From Anaerolineae bacterium (lineage in GTDB: Bacteria; Chloroflexota; Anaerolineae; Aggregatilineales; UBA3940), in assembly GCA_016926985.1 (NCBI GenBank), contig JAFGNO010000195.1, positions 1 through 17,545 on the forward strand: 17,545 bases of DNA, written 5' to 3'. The notes below the pieces were generated by a model, which was given only the letters and a program-made list of their open reading frames with translations, had not been told where the DNA came from and searched no databases. Position 1 is the first letter of the stretch, and each line of letters begins with the position of its first letter. Positions 1 to 7,071 of this stretch are shown here, in pieces. A program made the translations under genes and the position numbers.

Positions 1-931
1 AAATCCAGAGCATCTGGATCGAATCAATATCGACCACGTCCAGCCGACCCAGTGGAGCAGGCCCCATCCGCCCGTGATCGCCGGACAGACACAGGATGTT
101 TTTTATCCCAAGTGTGCTGGCGCCGATCACCTCTGCCTGTAAACCTGTCCGGGTGCGATCCCGGGCCGCAATCTGCATTACCGGCTCAGCGCCATTTTGA
201 ATAGCCAGCACGCTGCAGGCCAGGCTGGACATACGCGCCGTAGCCGACGGGCTGTCAGTGAAGTTCACCGCCGCAACATAGGGCTCAACCATCTGCACGT
301 TGCGGCACAGCTTGCCGGTAGCGGTGCTTACCGGAGGAGCCACCTCAGCCGTCACAACAAACTCGCCGGCTCGCAGCCGCCGCTCAAGATCCGATACAGG
401 CTCTTCGTACTTGGGAGGATGATATTCAGAATCCCCTTGCCACCAATCTGGCTGGCGGACTGGCCTGAACACCGACTGCCAGTTTTCATGTCGCACTTCA
501 GGGTCCTTTGAAACCATGCCCTGGACAAACCGACCCGGGCCGACCTCGCGAACCTGATCGATGACATCCAGCCAGGTTTCGCCACCGACTTTGTCCCAAT
601 CCAGCGGCGGAAGCACTTCCAGCAGCATTTCTTCACGTCCCATCTTGAAAGCGCGTTCATAAATCTTGTACCAGACGCAGGGACGTGTTTCATCGACATA
701 ACAGTGTTCGGGGGTGGAGCCCCCACAGGGGCCGTTGCGGGTACCCTTTGGACATTCCATCGGGCAGATAAACGCAGTCTCTTGAAGCAGACAGTTGCCA
801 CACATCCGGCAACCAAACAATGGGCTTTTCACCATGAGTTCAAAAGAAGCCAATGCTTTGCGACCAAACGATTCGTTTTTAAACGGACGAAACGCGGGCT
901 GCCAGCGGCGAGCGGGTGTGAAGATGGGCAT
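1..931 (-). CDS. metVF: MetV-MetF fusion: methylenetetrahydrofolate reductase, C-terminus cut by window edge
   Basis: This enzyme reduces methylene-THF to methyl-THF, the methyl donor for the AcsE reaction. I translated the minus strand from ATG at 931 (GAGG about 8 nt upstream); 310 residues are visible before the left edge. Residues about 1-165 resemble the MetV/MTHFR C-terminal-type Cys-rich domain: GCRMCGNC (C41, C44, C47), then C56, C60, C69, C77 and C85, likely binding Fe-S or zinc. From about residue 183 a MetF-type TIM barrel begins: FVVTAEVAPPV (191-201), NFTDSP (223-228), RTRTGLQAEVIGA (259-271) and the LCLSGD turn (280-285). The MetV-like domain is thus N-terminal to MetF in one chain, whereas in several acetogens MetV and MetF are separate proteins. 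A terminator lies between this gene and acsE, so it probably has its own promoter. The family call is firm; the electron donor cannot be told from the sequence. Confidence 0.9.
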   Translation of the reverse strand, partial: MPIFTPARRWQPAFRPFKNESFGRKALASFELMVKSPLFGCRMCGNCLLQETAFICPMECPKGTRNGPCGGSTPEHCYVDETRPCVWYKIYERAFKMGREEMLLEVLPPLDWDKVGGETWLDVIDQVREVGPGRFVQGMVSKDPEVRHENWQSVFRPVRQPDWWQGDSEYHPPKYEEPVSDLERRLRAGEFVVTAEVAPPVSTATGKLCRNVQMVEPYVAAVNFTDSPSATARMSSLACSVLAIQNGAEPVMQIAARDRTRTGLQAEVIGASTLGIKNILCLSGDHGRMGPAPLGRLDVVDIDSIQMLWI

Positions 932-1076
932 GAGGAACCTCTATTCCTGGCTGGGTGTTCCAGATAGTATCGTGATTAAAACAGACAATTATTATCTATA
1001 TATCGCACTGCTCCCTTTAATGCCAGTGCTTTTTGTCACTAACAGGTCGTGACATTCAAGGAAAGGGCCGGGAGAG
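932..1076 (-). promoter_or_regulatory. Gap likely holding the metVF promoter
   Basis: This 145-bp AT-rich stretch lies between the acsE terminator and the metVF start. On the minus strand it contains TTGTCT (about 991-986), then TACTAT and TATCTG near 972-962, and further upstream GATAAT. None gives a clean -35/-10 pair with 17-bp spacing, so a promoter is inferred from position rather than from a strong match. No operator-like repeat or gene was seen here. Confidence 0.35.
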
Positions 1077-1110
1077 CAAAAGGGCGAACCCTGTCATGCG
1101 AGTTCGCCCC
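1077..1110 (-). terminator. Rho-independent terminator after acsE
   Basis: GTTCGCCC (1102-1109) and GGGCGAAC (1082-1089) form a perfect 8-bp GC-rich stem with a 12-nt loop. Read on the minus strand the stem is followed by TTTT (1078-1081), the usual intrinsic terminator layout. It sits 22 nt past the acsE stop and would end the acs operon transcript ahead of metVF. Confidence 0.8.
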
Positions 1111-1131
1111 GGGAATTACAATGCCGAATGG

Positions 1132-2055
1132 CTATTGTTCAAGGTACGAATCGGCGTAAATGACCTTGTTCAATAGTATTTGGATTGTTTTCCAGATTGC
1201 TGCCTGTCCGGGATCGCTCATATCCACATCATCTGTCGTGATTTCTTCCATGGCGGCAATCCGGTCATGGATTTTCACATAGAGCTTCTTCACCGGGGTT
1301 GATTCATCCCGACTCTCAATTGCATTGATTACTTCCCACAGCTCCTTGTCAAGCGGGTCGGCAATCATCATCTGCAGACCGCCGCCCATCAACATGGCGC
1401 AGTACACCTGATTCATCAGAGGACGGTTTTCGTGGGGCACTGCATTGGATACGTTGGACAGGCCCACCGAAATGGCTGGCGGCGGATCCCAGGAATACTG
1501 AAGCGTGCGCACCGCCTCAATACATTCCGGGCAATACTCCTGGCAGCCCGATACAGTCAGTACCAGTGGGTCGATGATCAAATCCTCAATCGGGTAATCG
1601 ATTTCCACTGCGCGGGGGATCAGCTTTTCTATCGCAATTGTCACCCGTTCATCAGACCCAATGGGAATTCCTCCCCGTCCCATGGTCAGCGCAATCAGCC
1701 GCGCATTATATTTTTTTGCCAGAAGCGGCACTTTCTCAAGCCGCTCTTCTTCCGCTGAGGTTGAGTTGATGATCGGTTGGGCCTTGGTGATTTTCTTCAA
1801 CCCGGCCTCAATTCCCACAATATTGGTGCTGTCAAAGCTGAGTGGCACATCAACCACTGCCTGGACAGTCTCTGCGATCCAGGGAAAGACCTCTTCTCCA
1901 TCCTTCTTACGTGGCCCAAGGTTCAGGTCAAGGGCCTTGGCCCCATGTTCTACCTGCTTCACTGCCAGTTCCTGGAAGAACCTGGCGTCCCGGGCTGTCA
2001 GGGCATCTTTGACCTTCTGGGAAATAATATGGATGTTCTCGCCAATTATGTACAT
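1132..2055 (-). CDS. acsE: AcsE, methyl-THF:corrinoid/iron-sulfur protein methyltransferase
   Basis: The enzyme moves the methyl group of methyl-THF to the cob(I)amide of the AcsCD corrinoid protein. The 307-residue pterin-binding TIM barrel starts MYIIGENIHI. Pterin-site residues known in Moorella AcsE have counterparts at nearly the same numbers: D75 in SFDSTN, N97 in INSTS, D162 in IIDPLVLT, and N201 in VGLSNVSNA. A longer frame runs up to 2175, but ATG 2055 is chosen because AAAGGA lies 7 nt upstream and the upstream extension would overlap the RACo gene. That SD falls in the last codons of the RACo gene, whose TGA is 4 nt upstream, so translation is probably coupled. The protein is longer than the roughly 260-residue characterised form: about 45 C-terminal residues, from around ESTPVKKLYVKIHDRI, are extra and of unknown role. 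Confidence 0.93.
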   Translation of the reverse strand: MYIIGENIHIISQKVKDALTARDARFFQELAVKQVEHGAKALDLNLGPRKKDGEEVFPWIAETVQAVVDVPLSFDSTNIVGIEAGLKKITKAQPIINSTSAEEERLEKVPLLAKKYNARLIALTMGRGGIPIGSDERVTIAIEKLIPRAVEIDYPIEDLIIDPLVLTVSGCQEYCPECIEAVRTLQYSWDPPPAISVGLSNVSNAVPHENRPLMNQVYCAMLMGGGLQMMIADPLDKELWEVINAIESRDESTPVKKLYVKIHDRIAAMEEITTDDVDMSDPGQAAIWKTIQILLNKVIYADSYLEQ

Positions 2056-2059
2056 GTTT

Positions 2060-3982
2060 TCAATCCTTTGTGAGCATTGCTGCTTCCACTGAAGGGAAGC
2101 ATGTAATATCAGTATGCGGCAAAAATAGCGCTGACATGAACGCGTCAAAAAACGTATTGTCAGCAGAGAGTTCAATATAGGTCATTTTTGCTGCGATGCT
2201 TTTGATCTTTGTCCGCAGTGTATGATCCAGCAATGCCAGATAGGCTCCTTTTACCGAGGTGTTTCCGAGGAACTGGAAGCGATCCCAGTTCATATCCGGT
2301 AGGAGACCAATCTGGACAGCCTTTTCAACATTGATGTATTTGCCAAAAGAGCCGCCAATCAGGACCTGCTCAATTGCTTCCATTGGCACGCCAACGCTGT
2401 CTGCCAGGACAGTGAACCCGGCATAGATGGCAGCCTTTGCACGCAGCAAGTTATCAATATCCACATTGGTAATGACAATATCCTGCCCCACACCGGTTTC
2501 TTCGGCTGGTGCAATTACGTACTCCGGACCATGGTATCCTTCACGCACAAGCGGGGTGTTGAGGTCAAGTTTGATTTTCCCCGATTTGTCGAGAATCCCG
2601 GTCAGGAACATTTCTGCCAGCAAGGTGATCAACCCGCTGCCACACAATCCCCGTGGTTTTACATTCCCGATCACGCGGTAGGATGACTCAAACGTCTTAC
2701 CGTTGATCCAGACTTCCTCAATGGCGCCCTGTGTCGCCCGCATACCATGCTCCATGCCCGCGCCCTCAAAGGCGGGACCGGCAGAGCAGGCACAGGTCAC
2801 CAGCCATTCCGATGAGCCCAGTACTGTCTCTCCATTCGTGCCGACGTCCAGGAATAGCGTGATTTTGTCCGTGTCACTCATTCCGGAGGCAAGCACGCCG
2901 GCGCTGATATCGGCTCCCACGTAACTGGCAATACCAGGCAGGCAGTCAACAGTGGCCTCCGGGTTGATCAGAATACCCACTTCTGAGGCAATCAGTGCAG
3001 GTATATGGTTGACCACCGGGACAAAGGGAGACAGGCGAATGCTCTCAGCCGGAATACCAAGCAGTAAGTGAATCATTGTGCTGTTACCGGCTACCGTGGT
3101 TTTTACTATTGATTCTGGCAGTATCTGCGCACGCCTGCAGGCGGTTTCCACCAGACCGTTTACGGTCTCCAGAACCAGCTCTCGCAAGGTATCTTTCCCA
3201 TCCTTGGAGGCATAGATAATCCGTGATATGACATCTTCCCCGCGCGCAATCTGTCCGTTGTACTCAGCCACCTGGGATTTGACTTCGCCGGTCAGGAGAT
3301 CGACCAGCCACAGGCTGACCGTAGTGGTGCCGATGTCAATGGCTGTGCCCCAAAGCGGGACATCATCCGCTACATGGCCGGGTAGTATATCAATCAATCG
3401 GGCCGGGCAGTCAGGACAGTCCCACAGGATCGAGTCGAGGATTACGGTGGCGTCCCAATCGCCCACTCGAAGCACTTGCCCCAGCTTTTGCAGGAGCTTC
3501 AATGACACCTGCACAGCCCCAATATTGGACTGGTTTCTGAGAGCGGCCTGCAGACGGCTCCAATCATCGGTCTGATCGTCCATAGTGGGGGGATTGAGCG
3601 ATAACCGATAGCGGCGTATGGATTGGTGAACAGATGCATCATAACTCGCTGGCGGTTTGACCTGCGCCACCGTGCGATCGGAGGTCAGTCGTCGTTCTAT
3701 CTTGTCCTGCGGGGGTATTGTTACACAAATATCCCCTTCAACCACCGACTGGCAGGCCAGCGCGTAGCCCGCCTCAACATCTTCAGACGACAGACGCAAT
3801 GTGCTGCGCCTGCGCACTGTGCCCTCAGTCACAATAACCGCGCAGCGCCCGCAGCGCCCCTGTCCGCCACATGGTTGGGTAAGACTGATCCCGGCCTGCT
3901 CTGCAGCTTCTGATAGAAGCGTCCCTGTTGGCACTTTTACGGGTTTAGACGCCTGGTCGAATTTTACGGTGTGCTCAGCCAT
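2060..3982 (-). CDS. acsV: RACo-type ATP-dependent reductive activator of the corrinoid/iron-sulfur protein
   Basis: This protein restores CoFeSP from inactive Co(II) to active Co(I), using ATP to drive an uphill electron transfer. Its 640 residues match the family length. The N-terminal [2Fe-2S] ferredoxin domain (about 1-95) has C38, C44, C47 and C77 in CGGQGRCGRC...ALAC. A linker/middle region (about 100-210) follows, then an ASKHA ATPase-like part (DUF4445 type) with DIGTTT (216-221), DVGTNGE (379-385), LCGSG (446-450) and GGSFG (543-547). The start is fixed by an in-frame TAA two codons before ATG 3982. No good Shine-Dalgarno is present: the nearest AAGGG is about 15 nt away. The gene sits between acsC and acsE, its usual partners. 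RamA-like activators of methyltransferase systems share the fold, but the context favours RACo. The symbol acsV follows acetogen usage. Confidence 0.9.
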   Translation of the reverse strand: MAEHTVKFDQASKPVKVPTGTLLSEAAEQAGISLTQPCGGQGRCGRCAVIVTEGTVRRRSTLRLSSEDVEAGYALACQSVVEGDICVTIPPQDKIERRLTSDRTVAQVKPPASYDASVHQSIRRYRLSLNPPTMDDQTDDWSRLQAALRNQSNIGAVQVSLKLLQKLGQVLRVGDWDATVILDSILWDCPDCPARLIDILPGHVADDVPLWGTAIDIGTTTVSLWLVDLLTGEVKSQVAEYNGQIARGEDVISRIIYASKDGKDTLRELVLETVNGLVETACRRAQILPESIVKTTVAGNSTMIHLLLGIPAESIRLSPFVPVVNHIPALIASEVGILINPEATVDCLPGIASYVGADISAGVLASGMSDTDKITLFLDVGTNGETVLGSSEWLVTCACSAGPAFEGAGMEHGMRATQGAIEEVWINGKTFESSYRVIGNVKPRGLCGSGLITLLAEMFLTGILDKSGKIKLDLNTPLVREGYHGPEYVIAPAEETGVGQDIVITNVDIDNLLRAKAAIYAGFTVLADSVGVPMEAIEQVLIGGSFGKYINVEKAVQIGLLPDMNWDRFQFLGNTSVKGAYLALLDHTLRTKIKSIAAKMTYIELSADNTFFDAFMSALFLPHTDITCFPSVEAAMLTKD

Positions 3983-4134
3983 AGTTTATCAAGCTACCCT
4001 TTTGGGTTAGTCATAGGTTTCTGAGGCTATTGAAGGAGACATACCCCGATAGCAACCTGGGGCTGGCTTACCCGGCAAACCCTCCGCTGGAAATTAGCGA
4101 TGGGGTGGGGATTCAATCACCCCACCCCATCGTT
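3983..4134 (-). promoter_or_regulatory. Structured acsC-RACo intercistronic leader
   Basis: This 152-bp gap inside an otherwise tight operon contains three minus-strand hairpin candidates: the 13-bp stem at 4098-4132, a GGTTT/AAGCC stem with a 7-nt loop (4065-4081), and a small ACCC-AAAA-GGGT hairpin just before the RACo start. I looked for cobalamin-riboswitch consensus boxes and did not find them. No convincing small gene is present. Likely roles are mRNA processing, stability, or tuning of RACo relative to the structural subunits. Confidence 0.4.
4098..4132 (-). terminator. 13-bp perfect stem-loop after acsC (partial terminator or mRNA-stabilising hairpin)
   Basis: CGATGGGGTGGGG (4098-4110) pairs perfectly with CCCCACCCCATCG (4120-4132) around a 9-nt loop, starting 2 nt beyond the acsC stop codon. 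On the minus strand it is followed by GCTAATTT, not a U-run, so it is a weak intrinsic terminator in the direction of the operon; the T-run lies on the plus-strand side. Partial termination or protection of the acsC 3' end is more likely than full termination. Confidence 0.5.
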
Positions 4135-5478
4135 TTAAGTCATTGCCTGCTTCATGAAGGCTGGAATATCTACTGCTTCACGCGGTCCTACGCGAACATT
4201 CCAGTCAGGCAGTTCTTCTTCGAGCTCCCCGGAGAGAACTGCTACATGTCCGGGTAATACAATCGTGCGATTGGTTGCCTTACTGGCCACGTCAAAAGCC
4301 TTGACGGACTTGGCGATTCGCTCTGCGTCAAACTTCCCGGCAGCCCAGGCTGTCAGCACACTCATCCCTTCCGCATCTGCTACGAGCAGCCAGGCCGGCA
4401 GGCCAGAGCCTTCAATCTCGTTGGCGACACTGAAGTAGGTGATGCTGAAGTTGGTCGTCACCAGTACAGGATCGGTGGGTTTGGGATTGTTGATCTCGTA
4501 CAGGCCCGGTTGAACCTGGATGGGTTTCTGCGGGTCTGTGTAGATGTTCTGGCGAAGCACAATCAGGGGATAAACAAAGTCAGGCGCAAAGCTGTCGATC
4601 ACGACAAAACCCGCATACTTGGAAATTGCCTGAGCGGCAGACACCATCTCTTTGGCCGGATCGCCCGCATCCCCGGCGACAGAGATGACCGGGTAGCCAA
4701 GTGACCGGAAATTCTTTTTGATAGCCAGCCGCCAGATCAGTACACGCGTTGTCAACTCCCCATGCAGGCTCCGCGTAGCAGGCGCGAGGACAATATCCTC
4801 GATCCCTTTCCCTTTCACCTTTTCGACCAGATCGGCAAGTTCATCAAGCGTATTGCCTGTGACGGTCAGCGGAGCTTTATACTGAGTGGCAAGATCCGCC
4901 ATTGCTTCCCAGTTTTCGGCTCCGGCGCCAAAGATCAGTGGGGCCTCACCGTCCAGCACTTTCAGCCCTTCAGCCATGACACCGGCATCCTGTGCAATCA
5001 GGATCACCGGCTTTTTGCTCGCCGCGCGAACGGCTGCAACCGCCGCGCTAAACGATGCGCTGCTCCCAGATACCGCTTCGACCGCAAATCCATCCAGCAC
5101 CAGGTCGATGCCGACATAATTTGTGGAGTATGTATCCGCTGCAGCCACCTTCTCTTTGATTGCATCGGCGAGCAGATCGTCCTTGATACGCACGAACAAA
5201 CCGGGCATGTTGTAATAGGTCTTTTCATGCCTGAACAGCACCACTTCATTTCCGGCTTTCACCTCGTTGCCATTCGCTTTCAGCGTAATCAGGCGCTGTG
5301 GTGGGGTTGCTGACTCGGCAAGCTGCGCTTTTGATTCCTCGCTGACGTGCGGGCAGAGGTCAAGTTCAACCTGCTTGGCAGCCAGCTTCATCGCAAACGC
5401 AAGGCAGGTCGGATATCCACAGTCCTTACAGTTGGTCTGTGGAAGCATTTTGTAGATTTGGATACCTGATAAAGCCAT
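4135..5478 (-). CDS. acsC: AcsC, corrinoid/iron-sulfur protein large (gamma) subunit
   Basis: This subunit carries the [4Fe-4S] cluster and corrinoid that shuttle the methyl group from AcsE to AcsB. Its 447 residues equal the family size. The N-terminal cluster motif is C17-x2-C20-x4-C25-x16-C42, within PQTNCKDCGYPTC and LDLCPH. A central TIM-barrel-like part follows, then the C-terminal corrinoid-binding domain, with VLVTTNFSITYFSVANEIEG and a glycine-rich LPGHVAVLSGELEEEL. AAGGAG 6 nt before ATG 5478 supports the start. The gene follows acsD after 16 nt, so the two subunits are co-translated, as expected for a heterodimer. Archaeal CdhE is homologous; the neighbours show a bacterial-type cluster. 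Confidence 0.95.
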   Translation of the reverse strand: MALSGIQIYKMLPQTNCKDCGYPTCLAFAMKLAAKQVELDLCPHVSEESKAQLAESATPPQRLITLKANGNEVKAGNEVVLFRHEKTYYNMPGLFVRIKDDLLADAIKEKVAAADTYSTNYVGIDLVLDGFAVEAVSGSSASFSAAVAAVRAASKKPVILIAQDAGVMAEGLKVLDGEAPLIFGAGAENWEAMADLATQYKAPLTVTGNTLDELADLVEKVKGKGIEDIVLAPATRSLHGELTTRVLIWRLAIKKNFRSLGYPVISVAGDAGDPAKEMVSAAQAISKYAGFVVIDSFAPDFVYPLIVLRQNIYTDPQKPIQVQPGLYEINNPKPTDPVLVTTNFSITYFSVANEIEGSGLPAWLLVADAEGMSVLTAWAAGKFDAERIAKSVKAFDVASKATNRTIVLPGHVAVLSGELEEELPDWNVRVGPREAVDIPAFMKQAMT

Positions 5479-5494
5479 GTTGCGCTCCTTACCG

Positions 5495-6469
5495 CTAGAC
5501 GGTTTCTGGTGCAGTCATCAGGTCTTCGATTGCTGCACGTACTCGTTTGAGGCTCTCCGGGTGGCGTAAGACCAGGATATCTGCGCCCGACTCAAGCAGA
5601 GCCACCGCCGTAATTGTCTCCCAGTTAATTGCCCGCTGCTCCCAATCTCCCCAGCTTTCGGGGACATCAACACCAACTTTTGATTCCTTGGTTTTCCAGG
5701 CCTCAAAACCGGGGGTCACAATCATGGGCAGTTGGGTCATGGCGTCGCCCTGCAGCGCCGCCATGCGCAGACGCTCCATCACTGAGAACCCGTATTCAAT
5801 GCCATAGCCCAGCGCGCCGGTGGTCGGGTCCATCAGCACACGATCAAGGGGAAGGCCCATGTCCGAGATAAGGATATTGAGCTGCTTGGACAGGTTGACA
5901 TCCATCGGGCAGCGTGCGATTACCAGATGATCGTTGGCCATTGCCGTGGCGACAATTGTCCGGTAATTCTTGTCCTCGCAGATGCCCAGAACCAGCCGCT
6001 CGCCTTTGGTGGCTTCTGCCACGGCAACCAGCAGTTCATTATCAACATCTGCCTGTCCGGGGCCAAACACCAGCAGCGGCAGTCCGGTCGCCGCAAGCAC
6101 TTTCTTTACCGCGTCTACCGCGGCTTCTGGCGTTGTCGGATTTCCATCTGCATTGGTGAGGCTGAGCGACAGCTGGATTAAATCGGCGCCGGCTTCCTCA
6201 GCGGCCTTCGCCCAGACAGCAGGATCGTCAGCCTTGTCGCTCCATAGATCGAGCAGCAGGGATGACCAATCATCTGGGCGGCGGTCTTTGATCTCAAGCG
6301 CAATCACCGGACGGTGCGGGATTTCGCCTTCAAAGTGCATGAAGGGCATTGTTGTCTCGCCGCCAACTGTTACGGTGCTGGTCCGCGTGCCACCCTGATC
6401 GGCAGTCGCGCCGAGTGTGACCACACGAACCTGTCCATTCCATTTATCTTTAGGGATTTCGACTGGCAT
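5495..6469 (-). CDS. acsD: AcsD, corrinoid/iron-sulfur protein small (beta) subunit
   Basis: This TIM-barrel subunit dimerises with AcsC and helps cap the corrinoid. The 324 residues begin MPVEIPKDKWNGQVRVVTLG. Family features include GGTRTSTVTVGGETTMPFM near the N-terminus, then ALEIKDRRPDDW, the MDPTTGALGYGIEYG segment and a C-terminal GADILVLRHP. A GTG three codons upstream (6478) is also in frame, but AGGAG sits 8 nt before ATG 6469 and only 0-2 nt before the GTG, so ATG 6469 is chosen. The gene lies 25 nt after the CBS-protein stop and 16 nt before acsC. Confidence 0.94.
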   Translation of the reverse strand: MPVEIPKDKWNGQVRVVTLGATADQGGTRTSTVTVGGETTMPFMHFEGEIPHRPVIALEIKDRRPDDWSSLLLDLWSDKADDPAVWAKAAEEAGADLIQLSLSLTNADGNPTTPEAAVDAVKKVLAATGLPLLVFGPGQADVDNELLVAVAEATKGERLVLGICEDKNYRTIVATAMANDHLVIARCPMDVNLSKQLNILISDMGLPLDRVLMDPTTGALGYGIEYGFSVMERLRMAALQGDAMTQLPMIVTPGFEAWKTKESKVGVDVPESWGDWEQRAINWETITAVALLESGADILVLRHPESLKRVRAAIEDLMTAPETV

Positions 6470-6495
6470 ATAATTCACTCCTGGCTAACGAAGGT

Positions 6496-7047
6496 TCATC
6501 GACGCTTTGCGGCGTCACGGTTGCGAATAAACTGATCAAGCGGTGCTTCTCGTTCTGCTTTGATCCCCAGATCGCGAATATCCTCATCGCTCTCAGCGGC
6601 AAGGTGCCGCAGGATATGGCGATAGGTAAATATAGCTGCCGGATAGGCGATCCCGGCAGAATTATGCATCAGGAAGACAATCCGTTGTCCCCTATCCTGC
6701 ATAAGCTGTGCAGCAGCTTGAAGCGGGATGTCGGGGGGAATTTCCGGGATGTCTTCGCGCATTACTTCCCCCACTGTCAAGGACTGCGCTCCGGGATGCG
6801 CATAGCTTTTAACCAGCTCATCCCAGGTTATGCAGCCCACTCCATGCCCATCATGATCAAGCACCACCATCCCTTCCAGGTTGGCTTCAAGCAGCATCTG
6901 CGCTGCCCTGGAAATCGGGAGATCAGGGGCGCACGACAGGGCACCTAACGACATCAGGTCGCGCACAAGCCTGGGTGTTGTAGAGGATGTCTGGCTCATT
7001 TTGGGCTGTCCAAACCATACAGGAGATAGGTTTGATAAGATTATCAT
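6496..7047 (-). CDS. Two-CBS-domain protein embedded in the acs operon
   Basis: This 183-residue protein has two tandem CBS domains, about residues 26-83 (VRDLMSLGALSCAPDLPI... MVVLDHDGHGVGCITWDEL) and 91-150 (TVGEVMREDIPEIPPDIPL... RIVFLMHN... TYRHILRHL), plus a charged C-terminal tail of about 30 residues ending AAKRR. There is no fused enzyme, transporter or DNA-binding domain. CBS pairs commonly bind adenine nucleotides, so it may sense energy state for the acetyl-CoA synthase machinery; that role is inferred, not shown. ATG 7047 has AGGAG 6 nt upstream. The alternative ATG at 6999 (MSQTSSTTPRLV) lacks an SD and would drop 16 residues that look unlike CBS sequence. It lies 24 nt after acsB and 26 nt before acsD. 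A dyad covers its start. Confidence 0.85.
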   Translation of the reverse strand: MIILSNLSPVWFGQPKMSQTSSTTPRLVRDLMSLGALSCAPDLPISRAAQMLLEANLEGMVVLDHDGHGVGCITWDELVKSYAHPGAQSLTVGEVMREDIPEIPPDIPLQAAAQLMQDRGQRIVFLMHNSAGIAYPAAIFTYRHILRHLAAESDEDIRDLGIKAEREAPLDQFIRNRDAAKRR

Positions 7048-7059
7048 CCCTATCTCCTG
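7020..7059 (-). promoter_or_regulatory. 40-bp dyad covering the start of the CBS gene; possible SD-hiding hairpin
   Basis: CAGGAGATAGG (7020-7030) and CCTATCTCCTG (7049-7059) are perfect 11-bp inverted repeats. Between them TGATAA (7033-7038) and TTATCA (7041-7046) also pair, so almost the entire 40 bp is symmetrical. In the minus-strand mRNA the 5' arm contains the AGGAG Shine-Dalgarno of the CBS gene, its ATG lies in the central part, and the 3' arm (CUCCU) is an anti-SD. The fold would block ribosome binding. It could instead be a DNA operator. There is no U-run, so it is not a terminator. Confidence 0.55.
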
Positions 7060-7071
7060 CTGGCTACAAGT

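Noticed and set aside
352..816. 154-codon minus-strand frame with many cysteines
   Set aside because: Out of frame with the MetV-MetF reading, which gives clear family motifs over the entire stretch.
2056..2175. Longer N-terminus for acsE
   Set aside because: The extra 40 residues overlap the 3' end of the RACo gene and do not belong to the family; an SD supports the internal ATG.
3983..4134. Cobalamin riboswitch before the RACo gene
   Set aside because: The conserved B12-box elements could not be found by eye. The region is structured but not recognisable as that class.
4762..5313. 183-codon open frame on the plus strand
   Set aside because: Antisense to acsC; composition and lack of motifs indicate a shadow frame.
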